Shown here piece by piece: positions 20,470 to 29,618 of a DNA stretch of 44,392 nucleotides. Position 1 is the stretch's first letter. Every line of letters starts with the position of its first letter. Source of the DNA: an uncultured Prevotella sp. Lineage in GTDB: Bacteria; Bacteroidota; Bacteroidia; Bacteroidales; Bacteroidaceae. A program made the position numbers and the translations under genes. The DNA lies in contig CAJOPT010000029.1 of the NCBI GenBank assembly GCA_905236455.1, positions 1 through 44,392 on the forward strand, given 5' to 3'. The notes under the pieces are model-generated. The model did no database searches. It was given only the letters and a program-made list of their open reading frames with translations, and was not told the DNA's origin.

Positions 20470-21741
20470 ATGACCTATAAAGAAACCATCGATTATCTGT
20501 TTAATGTTACCCCCGTGTTTGAACACATGGGGGCTTCTGCTTATAAAGAAGGGTTAGAAAACACACTAATACTCGATGAGCACTATGGACATCCACACAA
20601 GCAATATAAAACTATTCATATTGCTGGCACTAACGGAAAAGGCTCATGCTCACATACCATTGCATCAGTGCTTCAAGAAGCTGGATATAAAGTAGGCTTA
20701 TACACATCCCCACACCTTATAGATTTTCGTGAGCGAATACGAATTAACGGTCAGTGTATCAGTGAGCAATACGTCATTGACTTCGTAAAAGATTTCAGAA
20801 AATGGAATAAAGACAACATTTCATCAGACACAACCCTTCCCCCCAAAAAAGAACAGGTATTATACCCTTCTTTCTTTGAGCTAACAACTGCAATGGCGTT
20901 TAAATATTTTGCAGATGAAAAGATAGACATCGCCGTCATTGAGGTTGGACTTGGCGGACGACTTGACTGCACAAATATTATCACACCTATCCTATCAGTC
21001 ATAACAAACATCTCATTTGACCACACAGGATTTCTTGGTAATACATTGGCACAGATTGCAAAAGAGAAAGCTGGCATAATCAAACAAGGAATACCAGTTG
21101 TCATTGGAGAATACAACGAAGAGACTCGTCCTGTTTTTGAGAATGTCGCAAAAGACAAACATGCAAAAATCGTTTTTGCACAAGACCAAGAGATACTTGG
21201 CAAAGACATACCATTCGAGCTAAACGGATCTTACCAGATATTAAACAAACAAACCATTCTTACAAGTATCAGCTCTTTACCTTTAGAGATTGGAGATTCT
21301 GCTATCCGAAAAGGTCTGGCACATGTATGTGAGAATACATCCTTGATGGGACGATGGCAAGTCATTCAGAAAGAACCTAAAGTAATCTGCGACACCGGAC
21401 ATAATGTTGGCGGATGGAGACATTTAAGTCGACAAATAGCCATGCAACCTTGCAAAACACTAAGGATAGTTTTCGGCATGGTTAATGACAAGGACATTAA
21501 CACAGTGATGAGTCTTTTGCCAAAACATGCTATATACTATTGGACACAAGCAAACAACCATCGTGCCGTCCCGGCAGAGGTTGTGGCTCGCATAGCAGCC
21601 GGACACAAGTTGAAAGGCAACACATACACAAGCGTTGCAGACGCATTTGACGCCGCTTTGTCGGATTCCGACAATGAAGATTTTATCTTTGTTGGAGGAA
21701 GCAGTTATATTGTCGCAGACTTCCTGAGCCATGAGCTTTAA
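20470..21741 (+). CDS. folC: Bifunctional dihydrofolate/folylpolyglutamate synthase
   Basis: A 423-residue Mur-ligase-family enzyme that adds glutamate to dihydropteroate and to folates. The P-loop IAGTNGKGSCSHTIAS (residues 51-66) is complete, followed by VGLYTSPHLIDFRERIRING. The central motif AVIEVGLGGRLDCTNII includes a magnesium-binding Glu, and ITNISFDHTGFLGNTLAQIA and KEKAGIIKQG are the characteristic FPGS signatures. The C-terminal domain has ICDTGHNVGGW. It lies 25 nt after dnaJ on the same strand and ends before the promoter of the sugar block. The family assignment is secure. Dual activity is usual in bacteria with one folC copy but not shown by sequence alone. Confidence 0.95.
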   Translation: MTYKETIDYLFNVTPVFEHMGASAYKEGLENTLILDEHYGHPHKQYKTIHIAGTNGKGSCSHTIASVLQEAGYKVGLYTSPHLIDFRERIRINGQCISEQYVIDFVKDFRKWNKDNISSDTTLPPKKEQVLYPSFFELTTAMAFKYFADEKIDIAVIEVGLGGRLDCTNIITPILSVITNISFDHTGFLGNTLAQIAKEKAGIIKQGIPVVIGEYNEETRPVFENVAKDKHAKIVFAQDQEILGKDIPFELNGSYQILNKQTILTSISSLPLEIGDSAIRKGLAHVCENTSLMGRWQVIQKEPKVICDTGHNVGGWRHLSRQIAMQPCKTLRIVFGMVNDKDINTVMSLLPKHAIYYWTQANNHRAVPAEVVARIAAGHKLKGNTYTSVADAFDAALSDSDNEDFIFVGGSSYIVADFLSHEL

Positions 21742-21784
21742 ATGTTTTTAACTCACTGAATATTACTTTTTTCATTGTTTTCAT

Positions 21785-21815
21785 TTGCCATTATCGTTAT
21801 TTTTTTGTTACTTTG
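21785..21815 (+). promoter_or_regulatory. Promoter at the head of the galactose genes
   Basis: TTG at 21785-21787, a 20-nt spacer and TTACTTTG at 21808-21815 (one base off TAnnTTTG) precede ATG 21851 by 35 nt. It is the best promoter candidate for the galM-transporter-galK unit. No clear operator palindrome is visible next to it. Confidence 0.6.
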
Positions 21816-21850
21816 CAGAATACTATTACTAACTAAAAACAGTAATCATC

Positions 21851-22939
21851 ATGAGTACGGACGAAACACAAAACATTTGTGGTCTGAGACGTGAGGACTT
21901 TCAGACCACGATCAACGGTAAACAAACCGATTTATACATTTTAAGAAACAGTCTCGGCAACGAGATTGCAGTAACAAATTACGGAGGAGCTATTGTCGCT
22001 ATCATGGTGCCTGATAAAGATGGAAACTTAGCCAACGTTATCCAGGGACACGACAATATTCAAGATGTCATCAACTCGCCAGAACCTTATTTGTCTACAC
22101 TGATTGGACGTTATGGCAACCGTATCAAAGAAGGCAAGTTCCAGTTGAATGGGAAAGAATATCAACTTGCCATCAACAATGGACCTAACGCCCTGCATGG
22201 CGGTCCTAACGGCTTCCATTCCAAAGTGTGGGACGCAAACCAAGTTAACGACCATGCCATAGTTTTGAAATATGTCAGTTCCTATGGAGAGGAAAGTTTT
22301 ACAGGTGAGGTTGTTGTCTGGGTCGCATACACTTTCACTGACAGCAACGAGCTGATTATCAAATATCAGGCAACGAGTAACAAAAAGACTGTTATTAACC
22401 TTACGCACCATGCGTTTTTCAGTCTTCAAGGTATTGCGAATCCGACACCTGCCATCGATAATCAATTATGCGAGATTAATGCTGATTTCTACTTGCCAAT
22501 TGACGAGACCAGTATACCAACAGGAGAGATTCTAAAAGTTGACGGAACTCCTTTCGACTTCCGCAAGGAAAAAGCAATTGGTCAAGATATAGATGCTGAC
22601 AATGAGCAGATTAAGAATGGATCAGGATACGATCACTGCTTTGTTCTCAATAAAAAAGAAGAGGGTGAGTTGTCTTTTGCCGCACATTTGAAAGAGCCAG
22701 TAAGCGGTCGCACGATGGATGTATATACAACTGAGCCAGGAATGCAACTTTATTCTGACAACTGGGCTGACGGCTATAAAGGACAGAATGGTGCCACATT
22801 CCCACGAAGAAGCGCAGTCTGTTTCGAGTGCCAGCATTTCCCTGACAGTCCTAACCGTCCTTATTTCCCATCGGTAATACTGAAACCAGGACAGCCTTAC
22901 ACTCAAAAGACAATATACCGTTTCGGAATTGATGAATAG
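21851..22939 (+). CDS. galM: Aldose 1-epimerase (mutarotase), cytoplasmic
   Basis: A 362-residue enzyme without a signal peptide that interconverts the alpha and beta anomers of galactose and related sugars, feeding galactokinase. The motifs are complete: LIGRYGNRIKEGKF with the substrate Arg, NGPNALHGGPNGFHSKVW, the catalytic His in INLTHHAFFSLQG, GYDHCFVLN, and the catalytic Glu in AVCFECQHFPDSPNRP. It is first in a unit followed by the sugar transporter (28 nt) and galactokinase. A second, exported mutarotase domain lies at 25608. The same order of mutarotase, transporter and galactokinase is known from Bacteroides. Confidence 0.95.
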   Translation: MSTDETQNICGLRREDFQTTINGKQTDLYILRNSLGNEIAVTNYGGAIVAIMVPDKDGNLANVIQGHDNIQDVINSPEPYLSTLIGRYGNRIKEGKFQLNGKEYQLAINNGPNALHGGPNGFHSKVWDANQVNDHAIVLKYVSSYGEESFTGEVVVWVAYTFTDSNELIIKYQATSNKKTVINLTHHAFFSLQGIANPTPAIDNQLCEINADFYLPIDETSIPTGEILKVDGTPFDFRKEKAIGQDIDADNEQIKNGSGYDHCFVLNKKEEGELSFAAHLKEPVSGRTMDVYTTEPGMQLYSDNWADGYKGQNGATFPRRSAVCFECQHFPDSPNRPYFPSVILKPGQPYTQKTIYRFGIDE

Positions 22940-22967
22940 AAAGAATTTACAATATAATTAAGAGACA

Positions 22968-24272
22968 ATGGAAAACAAAAAACAAAACGGCAGCATCATA
23001 GCCATTATTACGATGATGTTCCTATATGCTATGATCTCATTTGTAACTAACCTTGCGGCTCCTATCGGTGTAGTTTGGAAGAACCAGCCGGAAATAGGCG
23101 GAAGCAACCTACTTGGAATGATGGGTAACTTCATGAATTTCTTCGCCTATCTCTTCATGGGAATTCCTGCTGGCAAGCTGCTGACAAAAATCGGCTATAA
23201 GAAAACAGCGTTGTTAGGAATAGGAGTTGGCTTCTTTGGAGTACTCATTCAATATTTATCTGGATTCCCAGAAGGTTTGACAGGATTTTATGTATATCTG
23301 CTTGGCGCTTTCATATCAGGATTCTCCGTATGTCTGCTCAACACCGTAGTAAACCCGATGCTCAACCTGCTTGGAGGAGGAGGAAACCGTGGAAACCAGC
23401 TTAACCTCATTGGGGGTACGCTGAACTCGCTGTCAGGAACGCTCACACCTATGTTAGTCGGTGCTCTCATAGGAACGGTTACGGCAAGCACGAAGATGGC
23501 AGACATAAACCTTGTCCTATATATCGCCATGGCAGTGTTCGCATGCGCATTCATCATATTGTCGTTTATTCCTATCAAAGACCCCGAGATGGGAAAGACC
23601 GATTCCAATACCGTATTCGAGCACTCACCTTGGAGCTTCCGTCATTTCGTAATGGGCGTGATTGCAATCTTTGTTTATGTAGGTGTGGAAGTTGGTATCC
23701 CGGGAACTCTGAACTTCTACATTTCCGATGCAACAAATGGTGTCGGAAGTATGTTTGCTAATGCAGCGACAATTGGCGGTTTTGTCGCCGGCACCTATTG
23801 GTTGCTGATGCTTGCCGGACGACTTTGCTCCAGCTTCATTGCCGATAAAGTGTCATCTAAGACCATGATGCTTTGCACTACGGGCTTAGGTATGATTCTT
23901 ATCTTAATCGCAATGTTCACTCCAAGTAGTGTGACAGCCTCAATGCCATTATTCACTGGCTCGTCATTCGCTATGACAGAAGTGCCCCTGAGTGCCATTC
24001 TCTTAGTCCTTTGCGGCTTATGCACCTCTATTATGTGGGCAAGCATATTCAACCTCGCCACGGAGGGACTCGGCAAATACACCGCACAAGCATCTGGCAT
24101 TTTCATGATGATGGTAGTTGGCGGTGGTGTGCTCCCTCTTGTTCAGAACTTTATCGCTGATAACGCTGGTTACATGATCAGTTATATCGTCCCGCTTCTT
24201 GCAATGGCATATATGTTTTATTATGCTCTGATTGGTTGTAAGAATGTAAATAAGGATATTCCTGTGGATTAA
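22968..24272 (+). CDS. Sugar:cation symporter of the major facilitator superfamily
   Basis: A 434-residue inner membrane protein with about 12 hydrophobic segments. The N-terminus reads NGSIIAIITMMFLYAMISFV, and MGIPAGKLLTKIGYKK is the MFS loop 2-3 motif. Conserved glycines and an asparagine-rich segment (LNTVVNPMLNLLGGGGNRG) resemble the fucose/glucose/galactose permease group of Bacteroidetes. Being flanked by galM and galK, it most likely imports galactose or glucose with protons or sodium. The substrate is inferred from position only. Confidence 0.85.
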   Translation: MENKKQNGSIIAIITMMFLYAMISFVTNLAAPIGVVWKNQPEIGGSNLLGMMGNFMNFFAYLFMGIPAGKLLTKIGYKKTALLGIGVGFFGVLIQYLSGFPEGLTGFYVYLLGAFISGFSVCLLNTVVNPMLNLLGGGGNRGNQLNLIGGTLNSLSGTLTPMLVGALIGTVTASTKMADINLVLYIAMAVFACAFIILSFIPIKDPEMGKTDSNTVFEHSPWSFRHFVMGVIAIFVYVGVEVGIPGTLNFYISDATNGVGSMFANAATIGGFVAGTYWLLMLAGRLCSSFIADKVSSKTMMLCTTGLGMILILIAMFTPSSVTASMPLFTGSSFAMTEVPLSAILLVLCGLCTSIMWASIFNLATEGLGKYTAQASGIFMMMVVGGGVLPLVQNFIADNAGYMISYIVPLLAMAYMFYYALIGCKNVNKDIPVD

Positions 24273-24317
24273 TAATAGTAAATACGATAATAAGCTAAAA
24301 ACTTAAAACAAAACAAT

Positions 24318-25484
24318 ATGATAGCAATAGAAGAAGTAAGACGCCGTTTTATCAAGCATTTCGACGGCAAGACTGGTAACATTTATTTCTCTCCCGGACG
24401 TATTAACCTTATCGGTGAGCATACTGACTATAATGGTGGTTTTGTGTTCCCTGGAGCTGTAGACAAGGGTATTCTCGCCGAGATGCGTGTCAACGGAACG
24501 GAGGATATGATCATGTGCTATGCTATTGACCTGAAAGACCGTGTAGACTTCCACCTGAACGATGAGAAAGGACCGCGCACGTCTTGGGCACGTTATATAT
24601 ATGGCATAGCTAAAGAAATGCAGAAGCTCGGCGTACCTGTAAAAGGATTTAACATTGCTTTCATGGGTGATGTGCCTCTCGGAGCGGGAATGTCATCATC
24701 TGCGGCAATGGAAAGTTGCTTCGCATGCGGGTTAAACGACCTGTTCGGAGATAATAAGGTAAGCAAGTGGGACATGGCTCTTGCAGGACAGGCTACAGAA
24801 CATAACTACTGCGGTGTCAATTGCGGTATTATGGATCAGTTCGCCAGTGTCTTTGGAGAGGAAGGAAAACTTATGCGTCTCGACTGCCGCAACCGCGAGT
24901 TTGAGTATTTCCCATTTAATCCGGAAGGCTACAAACTCGTATTACTGAACTCTTGTGTAAAGCACGAGCTGGCAGGATCTCCATATAACGACCGTCGCAA
25001 CTCATGTGAGAATGTTGTCAAGCATATCGCGGCTAAACATCCGGAAACGACTTTCGAGACCCTGCGCGACTGCACTTGGGAGCAACTGGAGGAGGTTCGC
25101 GAGGAAGTTGGTGAGGAGGACTACAAACGTGCTCACTTCGTACTTGGAGAGAAAGACCGTGTGCTGGCTGTATGCGACGCTCTTAACGCAAACGACTACG
25201 AGACAGTCGGCAAGAAGATGTATGAGACTCATGAGGGACTCTCAAAAGAGTATGAGGTATCATGTGAGGAGCTCGACTTCCTTAACGACATCGCCAAGGA
25301 ATGTGGTGTCACCGGTTCTCGCATCATGGGCGGCGGCTTCGGCGGTTGCACTATCAACCTTGTAAAGGATGAGCTTTATGACTCCTTCATAGAGACTGCA
25401 AAAAAGAAATACGAAGAGAAGTATCATAAGCTACCTAAGGTAATTGACGTTGTCATAGGACAAGGCTCTCACAAAGTATGCTAA
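24318..25484 (+). CDS. galK: Galactokinase
   Basis: A 388-residue GHMP kinase that phosphorylates galactose at C1, the first step of the Leloir pathway. Motif 1 SPGRINLIGEHTDYNGGFVF (residues 25-44) is the galactokinase signature. Motif 2 GDVPLGAGMSSSAAMES (117-133) is the ATP-binding loop, and motif 3 GSRIMGGGFGGCTINLV is near the C-terminus. CGIMDQFASVFG holds the catalytic Asp. galT and galE are not in the window, so the rest of the pathway is encoded elsewhere. It is third in the unit with galM and the transporter, 45 nt after the transporter. Confidence 0.97.
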   Translation: MIAIEEVRRRFIKHFDGKTGNIYFSPGRINLIGEHTDYNGGFVFPGAVDKGILAEMRVNGTEDMIMCYAIDLKDRVDFHLNDEKGPRTSWARYIYGIAKEMQKLGVPVKGFNIAFMGDVPLGAGMSSSAAMESCFACGLNDLFGDNKVSKWDMALAGQATEHNYCGVNCGIMDQFASVFGEEGKLMRLDCRNREFEYFPFNPEGYKLVLLNSCVKHELAGSPYNDRRNSCENVVKHIAAKHPETTFETLRDCTWEQLEEVREEVGEEDYKRAHFVLGEKDRVLAVCDALNANDYETVGKKMYETHEGLSKEYEVSCEELDFLNDIAKECGVTGSRIMGGGFGGCTINLVKDELYDSFIETAKKKYEEKYHKLPKVIDVVIGQGSHKVC

Positions 25485-25507
25485 TCCTTCCGCGCTTCGC
25501 TAAATGA

Positions 25508-25582
25508 GATCACTGGGGACAGGTTTTTGAATGATTCGCAAGAGAGAAAGACCGCACTTCAAACAACCTGTCCCCATAATCA
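25508..25582 (+). repeat. Palindromic interspersed element, copy 1 (REP/MITE-like)
   Basis: The left arm TGGGGACAGGTTTTTGAA (25514-25531) and the right arm TTCAAACAACCTGTCCCCA (25558-25576) are inverted repeats. They flank a 26-nt centre containing TTCGCAAGAGAGAAAGACC. Copies 2 and 3 at 27090 and 37036 have the same arms and centre. This copy has two bases fewer after TGAATGA. It lies between galK and the fusion gene. Confidence 0.85.
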
Positions 25583-25607
25583 TCGAAGCGCAAAAAAACA
25601 ATCGGTT

Positions 25608-27086
25608 ATGAAAACAATCCGCTACTTTTTTGTCATTGCAACATTAATATTATATGGTATATCATTACATGCCCAACAACGCGGACTTGCGACATACTAT
25701 GCAAAAAGAGTTCATGGCGCAAAAACTTCCAGCGGAGAAAGACTAAACAACAACGATCTAATATGCGCACATCGGACGCACCCGTTTGGCACACTTCTAC
25801 GCGTTAAGAATGTGGAAAATGGCAAGGAGGTCGTTGTTCGGGTTATTGACCGTGGACCTTATGCAAAGAACCGCATTATTGACCTGTCATGGCAAGCAGC
25901 TAAAGAATTGGGAATCTTAAACAAGGGCGTTGCCAACGTCATCATTACTGTTGAAGAGAAAAGAAACGAAAATGGCAAAGGAACATCTCAATCATCAAAG
26001 CTTCTGTCGGGTATAGATCCAAAAGAATTCGACTCTATAATTAATGGAAAGAGAACCGCCCTATATACCATTCGAAATAAAAATGGAATGGAGGTTTGCA
26101 TAACCAACTTTGGAGGGCGCATAGTTTCCCTTACCGTTCCAGACAGAAATGGGAAAATGACTGATGTCGCACTGGGATATGACAATATAACACAATATGC
26201 TGACACAGTGAACTCCCCAAGCGACTACGGAGCTACCGTAGGACGATATGCCAATCGGATTAAGGATGGAAAGGTCACTATCTGTGGACAAGAATATCAA
26301 CTTCCACGCAACAATTTCGGACATTGCCTGCACGGAGGAAACAATGGATGGATGTACCAGATATGGGATGCAGAACAACCTGATGAGACAACACTGACAC
26401 TACGGCTGACATCACCAGACGGTGACAATAATTTCCCTGGCAGGGTGAGGGCAAAAGCAACATATACCGTCATGGAAAACAATACTCTTGACTGCCTCTT
26501 TGAAGCAGAGACCAATAAGGAAACCATTATTAACATGACCAACCACACATACTTCAATCTAAATGGCGACCCCTCAAAAGAGGCAACCGATATGATTCTT
26601 TATATAAATGCCGATTACTGGACTCCCACAGACCCTACATATATGACAACAGGGGAAATCAAAGCGGTAAAAGGCACGCCTATGGATTTCACTGTTCCGC
26701 ATGACATAAATAACTTTATCGACGACACAACATTTGACCAAATAAGATGGGCAGGCGGTTATGACCATAACTGGTGCCTTAATACTTTTTCCCATGAGAA
26801 AGCAAAAGGCGATGACACACAAGTGGCAGCCTCCCTATATTCACCTAAGACCGGTATCTTCCTCGAAATGTTTACCAACGAACCTGGCGTACAAGTATAT
26901 ACAGGAAACTTCCAGGGAACTGGTATAACATGTAAACATGGCATCAAGTATCCGAAACATGTCTCTGTATGTCTTGAGAGCCAGAAATATCCAGACAGCC
27001 CCAACAAGATAAACTGGCCTAGTCCTTATTTAAAGCCTGGGGAAAAATATAAAAGCCACCTGGCATATAGATTCTCAGTAAAATAG
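25608..27086 (+). CDS. Exported fusion of an RlpA-like double-psi barrel and an aldose 1-epimerase
   Basis: The start is ATG 25608 (492 residues), because it begins a good signal peptide ([20 protein letters not shown], then HAQQ). The upstream extension comes only from the repeat element. Residues 25-117 are an RlpA domain: [33 protein letters not shown] with His55, and [16 protein letters not shown] with Asp81. His55 and Asp81 correspond to the pair needed for peptidoglycan cleavage in RlpA. After a polar linker (118-134) a complete mutarotase domain follows: [33 protein letters not shown] with the catalytic His, and [13 protein letters not shown] with the catalytic Glu. The product would be periplasmic. 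The mutarotase half fits pairing with imported sugars; why it carries an RlpA domain is unknown. Repeat copies 1 and 2 flank the gene. Confidence 0.9.
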   Translation: MKTIRYFFVIATLILYGISLHAQQRGLATYYAKRVHGAKTSSGERLNNNDLICAHRTHPFGTLLRVKNVENGKEVVVRVIDRGPYAKNRIIDLSWQAAKELGILNKGVANVIITVEEKRNENGKGTSQSSKLLSGIDPKEFDSIINGKRTALYTIRNKNGMEVCITNFGGRIVSLTVPDRNGKMTDVALGYDNITQYADTVNSPSDYGATVGRYANRIKDGKVTICGQEYQLPRNNFGHCLHGGNNGWMYQIWDAEQPDETTLTLRLTSPDGDNNFPGRVRAKATYTVMENNTLDCLFEAETNKETIINMTNHTYFNLNGDPSKEATDMILYINADYWTPTDPTYMTTGEIKAVKGTPMDFTVPHDINNFIDDTTFDQIRWAGGYDHNWCLNTFSHEKAKGDDTQVAASLYSPKTGIFLEMFTNEPGVQVYTGNFQGTGITCKHGIKYPKHVSVCLESQKYPDSPNKINWPSPYLKPGEKYKSHLAYRFSVK

Positions 27087-27089
27087 CAT

Positions 27090-27167
27090 CACGATTATTG
27101 GGAACAGGTTTCTGAATGAATTCGCAAGAGAGAAAGACCGCACTTCAAACAACCTGTCCCCTTGATC
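27090..27167 (+). repeat. Palindromic interspersed element, copy 2 (REP/MITE-like)
   Basis: TGGGAACAGGTTTCTGAA (27099-27116) and TTCAAACAACCTGTCCCC (27144-27161) flank the same centre as in the other copies. The left arm has two changes from the consensus, so this copy is the most diverged. It begins 3 nt after the stop of the fusion gene, in the same orientation as copy 1. Confidence 0.85.
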
Positions 27168-27205
27168 AGGAAAATTAACTAAAACCTTTTTCAACTTATT
27201 TAAAT

Positions 27206-28882
27206 ATGCAGCTTTTAGATTGGATTGTTATTGGTGTATTCAGCTGCGCCTTAATCGGAATAGTAATATGGGTTGTTAACCAGAAAAACAATAATTCCGC
27301 CGATTATTTCCTTGGGGGAAGAGACGCTACCTGGATAGCCATTGGTGCCAGTATTTTTGCATCCAACATTGGATCCGAACACCTTATAGGACTTGCTGGC
27401 GCAGGTGCCTCAAGCGGCATGGCAATGGCTCACTGGGAGATTCAAGGCTGGATGATATTGATTCTTGGATGGGTTTTCGTCCCGTTCTATTCCAGAAGTA
27501 TGGTATATACCATGCCGGAATTCCTGGAACGAAGATACAATAAAGAATCGCGGACAATATTGTCAGTAATCTCTTTAATCAGCTATGTTCTTACCAAAGT
27601 AGCCGTTACTGTATATGCCGGCGGACTTGTTTTTCAACAGGTCTTTGGAATAAAGGAGCTCTGGGGTATAGATTTCTTCTGGATTGCCGCCATCGGACTG
27701 GTGTTGTTAACTGCCTTGTATACAATCTTCGGTGGGATGAAATCTGTGCTTTATACCTCTGTTTTACAAACCCCTATCCTACTTTTAGGCTCCCTGATTA
27801 TCCTCGTACTGGGATTGAAAGCCCTTGGAGGATGGGATGAGATGATGGCTGCATGTAGTATAACAACAGTCAATGACTATGGAGACCACATGACAAACCT
27901 TATACGTGACCTTCGTGATCCCGACTATCCATGGCTTGGCGCACTCGTCGGCTCTGCTGTCATCGGTTTCTGGTACTGGTGTACAGACCAGTATATTGTA
28001 CAACGTGTACTTTCTGGAAAAAATGAAAAAGAAGCACGACGCGGAACTATCTTCGGTGCATACCTTAAACTTTTACCTGTATTTTTATTCCTTATTCCTG
28101 GTATGATTGCTTATGCCATGAACTCAAAGGGTATTGTTGTCAATGGAGAGACTTTCGCACTTTCCACACCTGACGCCGCATTCCCCACATTAGTTGCAAA
28201 GATTCTGCCAGCAGGAGTAAAAGGACTTGTTGTTTGCGGCATCCTTGCCGCACTTATGAGTTCACTGGCATCATTGTTCAACTCATCAGCAATGCTCTTC
28301 ACCATTGACTTTTACAAACGCCTCCGACCAAGCACTGGTGAGAAGCAACTGGTACGCATCGGACAGATTGCCACTGTAGTAATCGTTGTCCTAGGTATTT
28401 TATGGATACCAATAATGCGCAGTATCGGAAATGTACTATACAACTATCTTCAGGATGTACAGTCTGTATTGGCACCTGGAATTGCCGCAGCTTTTCTTTT
28501 GGGAATATGCTGGAAACGGACTTCAGCCAAAGGTGGCATGTGGGGACTATTAGCTGGTATTATAATTGGTCTTACAAGATTAACAGCCAAAGTCTATTAT
28601 AGTAATGTCATAGATGCCTCAGATAATTGGTTCAAAGCTATATTCTATGATTTCAATTGGCTGTATTTTTGTGGTGTTATGCTTATTGTTTGCTGCATTG
28701 TTGTAATAATTGTAAGTTTGCTGACAGAAGCACCAGACCAACAGAAAATCCAAGGGCTCGTATTCGGAACATCAACACCTGAACAACGTGCAGCTACTCG
28801 AGCAAGCTGGAACCATTGGGATGTAATACATACCATAATAATATTAGGCATTACCGTAGCATTCTATTGGTATTTCTGGTAA
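27206..28882 (+). CDS. Sodium/solute symporter (SSS family), probable arabinose importer
   Basis: A 558-residue inner membrane protein with about 14 hydrophobic segments. SSS hallmarks include [20 protein letters not shown] and [19 protein letters not shown] at the start, and the family motif around [15 protein letters not shown]. It resembles SglT-type sodium/glucose cotransporters, which drive sugar uptake with the sodium gradient. It heads the arabinose genes, and in Bacteroides an SSS transporter is part of the arabinose operon, so L-arabinose is the likely substrate. The gene starts 39 nt after repeat copy 2; no clean promoter is found in that gap. Confidence 0.88.
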   Translation: MQLLDWIVIGVFSCALIGIVIWVVNQKNNNSADYFLGGRDATWIAIGASIFASNIGSEHLIGLAGAGASSGMAMAHWEIQGWMILILGWVFVPFYSRSMVYTMPEFLERRYNKESRTILSVISLISYVLTKVAVTVYAGGLVFQQVFGIKELWGIDFFWIAAIGLVLLTALYTIFGGMKSVLYTSVLQTPILLLGSLIILVLGLKALGGWDEMMAACSITTVNDYGDHMTNLIRDLRDPDYPWLGALVGSAVIGFWYWCTDQYIVQRVLSGKNEKEARRGTIFGAYLKLLPVFLFLIPGMIAYAMNSKGIVVNGETFALSTPDAAFPTLVAKILPAGVKGLVVCGILAALMSSLASLFNSSAMLFTIDFYKRLRPSTGEKQLVRIGQIATVVIVVLGILWIPIMRSIGNVLYNYLQDVQSVLAPGIAAAFLLGICWKRTSAKGGMWGLLAGIIIGLTRLTAKVYYSNVIDASDNWFKAIFYDFNWLYFCGVMLIVCCIVVIIVSLLTEAPDQQKIQGLVFGTSTPEQRAATRASWNHWDVIHTIIILGITVAFYWYFW

Positions 28883-28899
28883 TCATAACACATATAAAT

Positions 28900-29601
28900 A
28901 TGTTAGAGGAACTCAAAGAAAAAGTCTTTCGTGCCAATATTGATTTGGTACGTCACCAACTGGTCCTTTTCACATGGGGAAACGTTTCGGGCATAGACCG
29001 AGAAAGTGGACTTGTTGTCATAAAACCATCTGGGGTTGACTATGATAACATGAAGGCATCAGACATGGTTGTCGTAGATCTACACTCCGGTAAAGTAGTA
29101 GAAGGAAAACTAAACCCGTCAAGCGACACTCCTACCCATCTTGTTTTGTACCGTGCTTTTCCAGAGCTGGGCGGTATTGTTCATACGCATAGTACCTTTG
29201 CCACGGCATGGGCACAGGCAGGAAAAAGTATTCCTAACATTGGGACAACGCATGCAGACTATTTCCACGATGACATTCCATGCACAGACGACATGACAGA
29301 GAATGAAGTCAAAGGTGATTATGAGCTTGAAACCGGCAATGCCATAGTACGACGATTGAAAGATGGTAATGTAAATCCTATTCACACGCCAGGGATTCTC
29401 GTAAAAAACCATGGACCGTTTTCATGGGGAAAAAGTCCAGATAATGCCGTATATAATGCTGTTGTCATGGAACAAGTTGCAAAAATGGCATTTGTGTCTT
29501 TCTGTATTAATCCTTACACGACTATGAATCCGCTTCTAATTGAGAAACATTTCTCACGCAAGCATGGTCCAAATGCATATTATGGTCAAAAGAACAAATA
29601 A
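28900..29601 (+). CDS. araD: L-ribulose-5-phosphate 4-epimerase
   Basis: A 233-residue class II aldolase-fold enzyme that turns L-ribulose 5-phosphate into D-xylulose 5-phosphate. The start [16 protein letters not shown] at 28900 is chosen because it follows the symporter stop by 17 nt and matches family length. The longer frame overlaps the symporter. Zinc ligands appear in [15 protein letters not shown] (two His) and KNHGPFSWG (third His). The substrate-phosphate region [19 protein letters not shown] is complete. It is followed 17 nt later by araA. Confidence 0.96.
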   Translation: MLEELKEKVFRANIDLVRHQLVLFTWGNVSGIDRESGLVVIKPSGVDYDNMKASDMVVVDLHSGKVVEGKLNPSSDTPTHLVLYRAFPELGGIVHTHSTFATAWAQAGKSIPNIGTTHADYFHDDIPCTDDMTENEVKGDYELETGNAIVRRLKDGNVNPIHTPGILVKNHGPFSWGKSPDNAVYNAVVMEQVAKMAFVSFCINPYTTMNPLLIEKHFSRKHGPNAYYGQKNK

Positions 29602-29618
29602 CTAAAAATATAAAACTT

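Noticed and set aside
21742..21850. A riboswitch or sugar-responsive operator before galM
   Set aside because: The gap holds an AT-rich promoter, but no conserved riboswitch core and no clear operator palindrome.
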